The translations under genes and the position numbers were made by a program. The notes beneath the pieces are model-generated. The model had not been told where the DNA came from. It did not search any database and saw nothing but the letters and a program-made list of their open reading frames with translations. From positions 2,953,712 to 3,017,711 of the forward strand of contig NBBA01000002.1 of assembly GCA_002794785.1 (NCBI GenBank): 64,000 bases of DNA. The letters are read 5' to 3'. Positions within the stretch are counted from its first letter, which is position 1. Each line of letters opens with the position of its first letter. Positions 34,250-43,300 of this stretch are shown in pieces. This DNA is from Coniferiporia sulphurascens. Taxonomy: Eukaryota > Basidiomycota > Agaricomycetes > Hymenochaetales > Hymenochaetaceae.

Positions 34250-35703
34250 ATGATTTTGTCTTGGGCAATGCACTTGAGGGCTCTATACTTGGTGGTCTTG
34301 CTGTTCGTACGTCTGGAATTATCACGTGGCATACTTGTCAACAGAACTATCGACGACCAATTCGGGGACTCTGTCACCGGAGTCCTTCCAGCGTACGAAG
34401 GGACTAGCTGGAAGCAAGGGGCAACATGTACAGAATGTCTTGCGCAGCCAGACACATCCCTCGCATTCCAAGGTACTTGGCACGACGCGACGTGGTCCCC
34501 GGGAGACCCGAGCGAGGACATAATGTCCGTCAGTTTTACTGGTAAGTTTTGCATTGCTCTTTCTGTCCCCGGTACCAGGACTACAATCTTCCCTAGGATC
34601 TGCGGTTTATGTTTTCATCATCTTGGCAAATAGCGTCCCCCTCACGACGACACTCACTAGCTTGAGTTTTACTCTCGATGGAGAACAAGTGGGAAATTTC
34701 GTACATGCCCCAACGACAAGCACAGACTACGAGTACAATGTCACTGCATACGCCAACGATAGCCTTGCAAATTCCCAGCATACTCTTGTCATGCAAACGG
34801 CAGGTGATAATGCGACACTGGTTCTTTTCGACTACGTGATTTACTCGTGAGTCGCGGTGTATCTCATATACGATCGGGATGCTCAAACCAAGCGGCTTGT
34901 TTAGCGTCGATGATGAGGTGACGACATCAAGTCCACCAAGCTCATCCTCTCCTTCTCCAACCTCATCGCCGTCCCCGTCCCTGTCCTCCTCGCCCACCGA
35001 CCCAACATCCACAGGCGGGAACGGAAAGGATACCAAAACAATTGTTGGAGCATCAGTAGGAGGAGTCGTGGCTGTTACATTGATTATTGGCCTACTTCTG
35101 TGCTGGTTCAGACGAAGGAGAAACAGTGTTTCCGTTCCCCAAATTTCTTCTAGTATGAATGGCGGGATATCCCTGAACGACCGACCCGAATCTTTGTACT
35201 GGGGAGAGGCCACTACTGGGGCCTGGTTGACCTCGTCTGTGCCAACAGGTACATATACGAGTATGCCCTCGCACTACAACCTATCCAGCGTTGTGCCAAG
35301 TACTACGATAATGCCATGGGATCCAAGCAGTCATGTGGCGGAGTATATACAACCAACGGCAGAGGCCCAACTCGGTGAAGGAGTTACATCGATCCAGAGT
35401 CCAAAGGCGGAAGCGTATAATAAATCCGCTGGACGGCAACGCGATCTCTCCCGGCGGGTAGAGCAAATGGGATTGGGGGCCATTCCCACGACCGTTCCCG
35501 ATGCAGGTTTAAGACGGGAAGTGAGGGACGGCTCGAAACTGCGCGGTGATACTGGCGAGTCGGGGACTTTGAGAGAGCAGGTTGTATTTCTTTTGGATGA
35601 GGTCGAACGTTTGCACGTCCAAAATGGATTGAACGGGCCCAACGATGAGCCACCGCCGGATTATTCTACTGAAGGAAGGAGATCACCTCTCTTGCGACTA
35701 TAG
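34250..35703 (+). CDS. TM8: single-pass membrane protein, last array copy
   Basis: Exons 34250-34541, 34597-34846 and 34905-35703 (introns 55 and 58 bp) give 446 aa, the shortest intact member because the stalk is only about 40 residues. The start MILSWAMHLRALYLVV leads a signal peptide. The ectodomain has CTEC and SPGDPSED, and exon 2 reads EQVGNFVHAPTTSTDYEYN. The transmembrane segment is TIVGASVGGVVAVTLIIGLLL with CWFRRRR. The tail ends EPPPDYSTEGRRSPLLRL, so PPxY is intact. Exon 1 is closest to TM7. An upstream in-frame ATG (34181) exists but is not shared by most copies. Confidence 0.88.
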
Positions 35704-36570
35704 CACATCATATTTCATGTCGTATAACCTTCATTCAGGGCGTAACTTTTTTTTTTGAGATTATACCCCCTTTTCTTTGGTTTGACGGTGTTGGTCTCGT
35801 TGCATTATCTAACTTTCAAGTTCCTCGTATGGACCCCAATTATGTCGCAGGGATACCGTCAAATTAACTATTAAAACGGACTCGCTATTCATCTTCTTCG
35901 TAGGTACATAAAATGAGGGACGGCCCCGATTTATACTTAGCAACACGCCTGCACATCGTACGTTCGCATTAGTATTCAACTTGGTCGCCTATCATTTCGA
36001 AGCCTCCGTATGCCAATATCAAAGGGGTTCGCAATTGTGAATGTATGCGGCGGTTAGTAAACGAGTGGTTAGCTCGCGGTGATCATGGTATTTCCCTCTC
36101 TTCGGTAGTTTGGATTCGCACGCATAGAGTCGCCGCGCCCGAGGCATCCTCGCACCTCGGCCTTTTTGACCCGGGCTGAGGGCTGAGGTGAGCGCACTTC
36201 CATTCTTCTCGTAGACACCCGTATATTGACGCCGTATTTAGATATTTTCACACGTGCTTTTTCAGAAGCGGGTCAAACTGACCGCGTACACGGTAGCATA
36301 AGCAAGGGGCTGAGAGTCACTGTGTGTTGTTACGGTATTATGAGCTTGTTATTCTTGGTCGATTTCAGTTAGTAGGGATTGCCAATTCCAAAATATTTAA
36401 AAGATGCGACAACACAAAGCGGACCTGTTTTTTCCGAGTCCCGATCAAGCTCCCAAATGGAAGAAATAAGCATTACTTATCCGACCTGTGGCCGGAATCC
36501 AGATATCCGGAAGTACGACTCGGATGTCGACCTGGTGGTTCCACAGTAGTATAGTTTCGCTTGTTAGTCT
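35704..36570. other. end of the array, non-coding
   Basis: The TM8 3' flank runs to about 35900. The inverted partner of the 18.8 kb dispersed repeat follows at 36110-36240. The rest is anonymous; I see no gene. Confidence 0.5.
36110..36240 (-). repeat. dispersed repeat, inverted partner of 18817-18940
   Basis: On the minus strand it reads gctcacctcag, cagcccgggtcaa, ggatgcctcgggcgcg and then gtgcgaatcc. The ggccgaggtgcg and gtgcgaatcc words resemble pol III A and B boxes, hence the SINE suggestion, which is tentative. Confidence 0.45.
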
Positions 36571-36571
36571 A

Positions 36572-36834
36572 CAGGTGGATATAATTAGTTACGCCGCACC
36601 CATAAATGGAAAGAGTTTCACATCAGCCAAAACATGATTATGAATCTACTTGACAAGCTTATATGCTACAAAATCGAACACTCACAATGTTCTGAGTACA
36701 CATAAACTCCATAAATACAGTATAAGAAGCATTGTTACTAATGTCAAGCATTCTCATCAAGTTTTCATTGGTAAAATGGGTGATGGGAAACACCTTCCAT
36801 TTTAGGGTGCGGCGTAACTAATTATATCCACCTG
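36572..36834. mobile_element. MITE, 263 bp, with perfect 30-bp terminal inverted repeats
   Basis: 36572-36601 (CAGGTGGATATAATTAG...) is the exact reverse complement of 36805-36834, and imperfect complementarity continues about 20 bp inward. TA flanks both ends, consistent with Tc1/mariner-type insertion. It has no coding capacity and is AT-rich inside. It sits next to the truncated metalloprotease fragment. Confidence 0.85.
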
Positions 36835-36890
36835 TAGCAGTATGATTCCTTGTTAGGGTAATAATCCGGGAAAACCGGCTGATTACGCAA

Positions 36891-37225
36891 TTACGGAATA
36901 TTGCCGCCGATAAAACTGCCGTCCGCATAGACGACGTTCCAATACACGGGAATAGTCTGCAGTACTGTAGCATCGAGATGTTCGCCGCTGAACGTCGTAT
37001 TCCGTTGTAGCTTATCCGCGAAATCTTTCTCCGCACGGATCAACTGCTCGTCGGACACGAAATTACCGCAGAATGACCTGCAATTAAACAGAGGTAAATT
37101 ATTAGTGAGATTTTGCATGGTGAAAGTAGGGATGCTCACGTAGCATTCGTACCCCTCGCCAGCGGGCTGGCGAGTACAGAAGAGGCAACAAGAAGAGCAA
37201 AGATGAGAGAAGAAAGCCCGAACAT
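36891..37225 (-). pseudogene. 5' fragment of a probable M43-type secreted metalloprotease gene
   Basis: The minus strand has ATG at 37225 and a clear signal peptide (MFGLSSLIFALLVASSVLA). Exon 1 is 37140-37225, the intron 37078-37139 has gtgagc and ttgcag, and exon 2 reads to TAA at 36891. Joined, it runs SFCGNFVSDEQL, FADKL and TIPVYWNVVYADGSFIGGNI, which resembles the pro-region and first strands of fungal pappalysin-like (M43B) proteases. The zinc-binding HExxH catalytic part is missing. A gtaatt that could open a second intron overlaps the stop, and the MITE begins 56 bp further on; beyond it no continuation is found. The identification rests on a short region, so the family assignment is moderate. 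Confidence 0.5.
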
Positions 37226-37782
37226 GAGGATGCACACGCGGGTATTTAGTGAGGAGGTCCGATGTCCTACAAAAAGGAGGGTAATGGATGCAGTTTCCTC
37301 TCCCTGGTGGTAGGGTATTGAATACCTGTATCCCAATCCACATGCACTATTAAGCTGTACTTTACCGTGGTGGGATCCCCTGCATACCAGTGAAAAAAAG
37401 GCTCCAGTCTGTATGTCTGGCAAAACCTGTATAAGACGTAACGAAAGTGCCAGGCGCGTACAGTTCGCTGATTTTCGCCATTTCGCTTCGATAATGCAGT
37501 TATAACGCGTAGTGATAGGGTCAGATGACTCCTGCTGTCGATGATCCGACCGTCTGAAGATGAGCAGGGTATTCCCGCGAGGTCGGAATGAAGTCGAGTA
37601 TATACACGTCCAGTTCCGACCCTCGTCGTTGTCAACAACTCTCTCGAACGGAGGCGCGAGAGTCATCCGACCCGTCGAACGACCTCCTGCCTAAACGAGC
37701 CAACTGATCGGGAGTTGACCCTGAGTCCTGCCTAAAAGGGCAGACTCCCGACGAGTGAATTCCTGACTAAATGAAAAGAAGC
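37226..37782. other. spacer before the tRNA
   Basis: Promoter side of the metalloprotease fragment. It contains short repeats of the word cctg(c/a)ctaaa at about 37686, 37726 and 37761, with a related copy at 37867. No gene is seen. Confidence 0.4.
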
Positions 37783-37854
37783 GGCCTAATGGTCTAGTCG
37801 TATGATACTCGCTTAGGGTGCGAGTGGTCCTGAGTTCAATTCTCGGTTAGGCCC
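37783..37854 (+). tRNA. tRNA-Pro (anticodon AGG)
   Basis: The sequence folds as a cloverleaf. The acceptor arm GGCCTAA pairs with TTAGGCC (37847-37853), with discriminator C at 37854. The anticodon stem CTCGC/GCGAG encloses TTAGGGT (anticodon AGG). The T arm CTGAG/CTCGG carries loop TTCAATT. The D arm region GGTCTAG gives an A box and GAGTTCAATTC a B box. A run of six T (37857-37862) ends transcription. There is no intron. Confidence 0.9.
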
Positions 37855-37913
37855 GATTTTTTGAATCTCCGACTAAAAACAGTCGCCAGGGAATTGAACG
37901 CGGTAACAACTAC

Positions 37914-37944
37914 AAGGTCCTGGGTTCAATTCCCAGTTAGGCCC
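37914..37944 (+). pseudogene. tRNA 3'-half relic with terminator
   Basis: ggtcctgggttcaattccc and ttaggccc repeat the T arm and 3' acceptor strand of the tRNA-Pro, and a T6 run follows. The 5' half, with the D arm, anticodon arm and 5' acceptor strand, is replaced by unrelated sequence, so no cloverleaf can form. Confidence 0.65.
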
Positions 37945-38523
37945 TTTTTTCTCATCATAATTAAAAAAATTTTGGCTGAGAGAAACGTAGCTGTAGTCTT
38001 TCTGCATCTTCTGTAATTTTTTCAGAGATGTAGCTGCAGAATTGAAGGAGTTGCGGGACTAGCCAGTTTTCTTCCCTACAGCTTGACCTGAGGCTTGTTG
38101 CTGCAATTGGCGTATAAATCTCCACATTAGTACTGGTAAAAAACGCGGGCCCATTCAAAATATTACGAAGTTGCCTGGGATGAATTATGAGGACATGTCT
38201 CTCAGGCTGTTCAGCGCTGTGATCGTATTACACGGCAATGGTCGTCGGGCTCAACCCGCAGGTCATGCCTGCCAGTTTTATCTATCAATATCTTCAATCT
38301 TGTTTCCGTGGCGTTTTAAAGGGTACGTGCAGCAAGCTTTCTCTCCATGCGTAGATTCTCTTTCCTTTTCCGTCACTTCGTCCCTTTTTGTAAGCAATAA
38401 GCGCCCTCCGCGATAAGAACCAGTCGTGGGTAATCGGCTGGGTCCATTCTGGATAATATTTTCAAGTACTTGAAGAACCGGTAGGCATGAGGTTGAAGAC
38501 AAGGTGCAAGTAGCCAACCAGCC
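37945..38523. other. spacer and promoter region of the aminotransferase
   Basis: No gene, repeat or RNA recognised. It separates the repeat-rich left part from the core genes. Confidence 0.4.
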
Positions 38524-40248
38524 ATGTCCCCTGTCGCCGCCGCCGTCGAATTTGCATCCACCTCTGCCACGGGCCAGACGAATATTCTCTACCGTACGCC
38601 TGAACGGCCGCCAATCACGCGTGCCGCGCATGGCCTGTACATGGAACTCGCGGACGGCCGCACAATCATAGATGCGGTCGGCGGCGCGGCGGTAACATGT
38701 ATAGGAAACGGTCACCCAAAAGTCGTGCAAGCAATCAAAGATCAGGCAGACAAGCTATCTTGTACGTGCCGCCTATGTTTGTGATCGCACGCTGAATGTA
38801 TGCGTCAGATGCATATCAGGTGCAGCTTACAAACGAGCCGGCGGAGGAGCTTGCCAGGATACTTGTCGAGTCCGGCAAAGGTGCATTTGCTCAATGTGGT
38901 TTCGTATCCGGAGGTATGAGTCAACGAACTTCTGTTCAAAGAGGTCTGACGGCCTCTCGGCTTCCAAGGTTCGGAGGCGATGGAGGCTGTCATCAAGCTC
39001 GCCCGGCAGGTGGGCATGCATAACATTTTAAGAAGCTATACCTTCTCAGCTCTTTCCAGTATTACTATGAGACCGGGCAGAAACAGCGGAAGCACTTCAT
39101 TGCGCGCAAGCTTTCTTACCACGGCAACACACTCGGAACATTGAGTCTCTCATATCATCCTGCGCGTCGGGCTCCATATACAGTGAACTTGAATGACGAC
39201 TGCTTCCACCATGTCTCCCCCGCCTATGCTAAGCGCTTTCAAAAGCCAGAAGAGACAGAGGAGCAATACGTCGAAAGGCTCAGACAGGAGTTGGACAGCA
39301 AGTTCCAGGAACTTGGATCGGATACCGTCATTGGATGTGAACGCCACCTTCCAGTTCTAAAGTCTGTCTCTCTGCTGAAATATTTCTTCAGTTGTGGCAG
39401 AAACTGTCGTCGGGGCAACGTCCGGAGTGGTTCCCCCTCCAAAGGGCTATTTTAAGGCGATGAAATCAGTCTGCGACAAGTACGGTGCTCTATTTATGCT
39501 TGATGAAGTTATGAGCGGCATGGGTCGTGAGTTGTTTGGGCCAGTGCATTTAGGTCATCATCTGATCGCCCGGCAGGTATGGGGACTTTACATGCTTGGG
39601 AGATGTACTGTGATGGCGCTACCCCAGACATCCAAGCTGTCGCCAAAGGTCTCGGAGGAGGGTGAGAAGGCGACGTTCTTGTCTGTATTGACCTCTAACC
39701 ATGATTTCAGCTACGCGTCTATTGGTGCTGTTCTTATGTCGGAGCGGATTTCAACGGGCATCCGAGACAACTCTGGGTTCTGGAATCATGGTCATACATA
39801 CCAGGCTCATCCGATTGCGTGTGCTGCATCTCTTGCGGTACAGAAGGTTCTTGCCGAAGAAGACCTCATCACTCGGTGTCGCACTCAAGGCGAAAAGTTT
39901 GGCACACGCCTACGTGAATGTATGCTTGCGCCAAACGCTAAAGCTCTACCGTTTGTGTTCGATGTACGGGGGAGCGGGTGCTTTTGGGCCGTCGAATTCG
40001 ACCTTACAGTACCCGAGGCAGCGGCGTGCGACCTTAAGGGCAAACGCTTTGGGCATCTTGTACAGGCGCAATGCTTCAAGAACGGCATTATTATTATGGG
40101 GATGAGTGGAGGGGCGAATCTCGAGGGAACGCTAGGCGAGCACGCCATCTTCGCGCCGCCATACAACATCACGGATGCAGAGATCGACAAGATTATTGAC
40201 GTGTTCGCAAGGAGTGTAGATGAAGTGCTTTCGGACGCCGGATACTAG
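38524..40248 (+). CDS. class-III PLP-dependent aminotransferase
   Basis: Seven exons fit GT-AG rules and one frame: 38524-38761, 38809-38913, 38969-39009, 39060-39336, 39392-39526, 39577-39661 and 39711-40248 (472 aa, usual for the family). The N-terminal region has TPERPPITRAAHGLYMEL and IDAVGGAAV, a typical omega-aminotransferase start. GFVSGGSEAMEAVIKLARQYYYETG is the cofactor phosphate region. FVAETVVGATSGVVPP and LDEVMSGMGR contain the PLP-contacting Asp. AVAKGLGGG contains the Schiff-base Lys. The spliced centre (LHAWEMYCDGATPD) reads correctly only after removing 39527-39576 and 39662-39710. Substrate is not deducible; fungal relatives are annotated only as class-III aminotransferases. 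It has no signal peptide, so it is probably cytosolic or mitochondrial. Confidence 0.9.
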
Positions 40249-40329
40249 CAAAGTAATTCCACGATCGGAGAAACGTAGAGATGTATTAGAATTGAATAAA
40301 GAAAACTGTATTTTAAGTTCCAGTCAACG

Positions 40330-43300
40330 ATGACTACCCCGGCCCACAGTGCTTCCGAGTCAGGCTCGGACTCCGCAGAACCGCCACCTATATTCCAGAA
40401 AAGGAAATATACGTAAGCAACCCTTTACAGCATTCACGGTCCCTTGGTAAACGTTACTCACCCACTGACCACCGCGGACGACATCGACGTCGACGACGCC
40501 CGCTCCATCTCTGGTTATTTGTCGAGCTCACCGGCTAGGTCAATGGCGGCCTGAATTCAATGGACTTCGAACGACACCAGGCAGCGTCGAGTTCATCCTC
40601 CCACACGCAGGCTGAATCGTCTTCATTGAACGCAAACCACAGTGACACGACCCCATTGCGCTCAAGCTCTCGTCTAAAAGCAGCAAAGGAAAAGGAAAGA
40701 GACAAAGAAGAGCAACCGACCGAACAGCCCTCTGTACGCCGACCCGTTTCTGGTTCACAGGATCTGTCTGACGGGGCTACTAATGTAATGCAGAAACGCG
40801 GGCGTGATAACTCCGGTAAAGGTAAGGGCAAAGAAGTTTCTGTTGACTTTTTGTCTGCTCCCGTTCGCTCAAGCAAGAGGTGAGAAACCTCGCGCTGTAT
40901 CCTCCACCCCAAGCTGGTTTGCTCATTCGTGCTGTCAGGACTCGCCGTGCCGCCCCTCCGCCAACAGCCACAGCCCTAATTATCAACGAGCCTACCAAAG
41001 ACTATAAAGGCAAGAAGCGTGCCATTCCAGAATCCGTGTCAGAAGACGAATCGACGCCCAGTTCCTCTAAGAGAATTCGCTCGTCTAGCTCTTACTCTCT
41101 CCGGTCCAGAAAAGAGCCGTCTTCTCAGATGCCGAAGAAGACCAGGTTTGTCCTGCTGATTTCTCAGCCCCGGTAATCCAGGCTCTTATTCTTCTTCAAT
41201 AGATCAATGTCAAAGGTTAAGAGCACGGCGAAGGGCAAGGCTGTAGCGGCCCCTGGCCCGTCAAGACTGGAGGATGATGCCGAACGGATGGATGTTGATT
41301 GCGAAATGGGTGTACACAATGACGAGGAGTCGATGCACGACGAGGAGGAGGTTCAGCATGAGGAATCGGAGAAAGCAGAGAAGGAAGGGGATGAACATCG
41401 TGACGATGAGGCTGAGAAGCCAATCCAGCCGCCCTCAGAGGCATCCCCAGATTCCCGTCGCAGCCTGGAAGAGACCATGGCTATTTTCGACTTTGGGCGG
41501 CTTGGCGGTTATATGAGCCAACTAAATGCTCGTTTACGGACTCTGCTTAACAATATTAAGCCCTCAGCCGACCCGACTACGAAGCTCATTGCGCTTCAGG
41601 AGCTCAGCGAACTCCTGAGTATCAGTACTGAAGACACGCTCGCTGGTTCTTTCCAGGTCGAGAGTTTTGTTAGGGAGCTCGTCCGTATTCTCGGCGGTAC
41701 TGGCGGAGAAGCGGCCCAAGACGAAGCTAATGACGATGACGAGAGCAACGACGAGGATGCCGCTCTCGCTGCGGCTCTACAGATGAGTGCCGGCGGTGCC
41801 CTTCCGGGGGACGAAAACTTGGAATCGCAGCTTTTGGCCTGTCGGTGTCTCGCTAATCTTATGGAAGCTCTGCCTGGATGTGGTCACACACTTGTGTACC
41901 ACGGTGCAATCCCTGTTCTTTGCAGCAAGTTGCTTGAGATTTCGTACATTGACCTAGCTGAACAGACGTTACTTGTAAGCTCCTGCGCAGTCAGCCGTTG
42001 CTTACTCGTTTGCTTAAAACCTTTCGCACCTGTAGACATTAGAGAAGATTTCAGAAGAGTATCCCAGCGCGATTGCGCGAGAAGGTGGTTTATCTGCCCT
42101 TTTAAACTTTCTAGACTTTTTCTCGATTGCTGTCCAACGTACAGCTCTCCAAGCTGCAGCAAACTGCTTGCGTAATGCATCTCCAGATAGCTTCCTAATG
42201 ATTAAAGATGTCTGGCCCATTATACGCAACTGCCTTGGCTATGCTGATCAGAGACTGGTCGACTTCGCAGCGCTCTGTGTTATCAGGGTTATCGAGTCTT
42301 ATCATCGCTCGCATGCGGAGAAACTTGAAGCGCTTGTAGATGCCGATCTCATTCGTGCGGTCAACATGCTCTTATTGCCGTCTGGAGGGTCGCAGCTCAT
42401 TCCGTCGACTACTTTCACGCTATTGATACGAAGCTTGGCGACTGCTGCTCGTGCCAGTGCGACGATTGCTTTGGCACTTTTGCAGGCGGACATAGTAACA
42501 ACGATTTATCAGATTTTGACTGGTGTTCTTCCGTCTTCCGCGGGCGAAGGGCAAGACGACAGCGTGTCGGGTCAGGGGCTGGGCGGACGACTAGCGGACA
42601 TGGCCGTCATGCAGAATCTTGCTCACAGGCCCAAGGAGCAAGTCGAAGAGGCTTTAACCTTGGTTCAGGAGCTTATGCCGCCCCTCCCTAAAGGTCTATC
42701 TTTTTTCTCATCTTGCGTGACGACAAGTTCAAACTAAACAAAAACACATAGATGGGACTTTTGACCATAGGGGCTATTCGGAGAAGGCACTTCATCGTCT
42801 TGTTAAAGCAAAGGCAAAAGCTGATCACGATGCTGCCCGGGCTGCTGCCGCGAATGTACTTTCTTCGTTGCCTGGAGGCCAATCGCCTTCTTCCTCAAGG
42901 GCGCACACCCCCACTGGCGAACCTCCGACACCGGGCGATGACGACTCAACGCCCTCGACTGCGCCTGTCACAGAGACCTTGGAAGTTCTACCTGTGCCTC
43001 CGGTGCCCGTCGCTCCTGCCAAGGATGTTGTCGATGACAGGGTTATGTTGCTCCGTCAGCATTTGAAAGTTGTAAACCGCTTTATTAGTCTTATGGCTCC
43101 CATTCTGGTGGATGTGTATGCTGCCAGTGTCTCTGTTCCTGTGCGGATCAAATCACTGGCATCATTGCTGAAAGCCATCTGTTTTCAAGATGAGGAACAC
43201 TTGAAACAGACTTTGAAGGTTAGTTTATTTACATGTCACCCTGGCCTTCTTCTAACTTTGTGACGATAGGGTGTTCCAATCGCCAGTTTCGTAAGCTCTA

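Noticed and set aside
37136..37666. 176-codon minus-strand frame as one gene
   Set aside because: Only its last 29 codons, from ATG 37225, look like protein (a signal peptide); the part upstream is promoter-side sequence.
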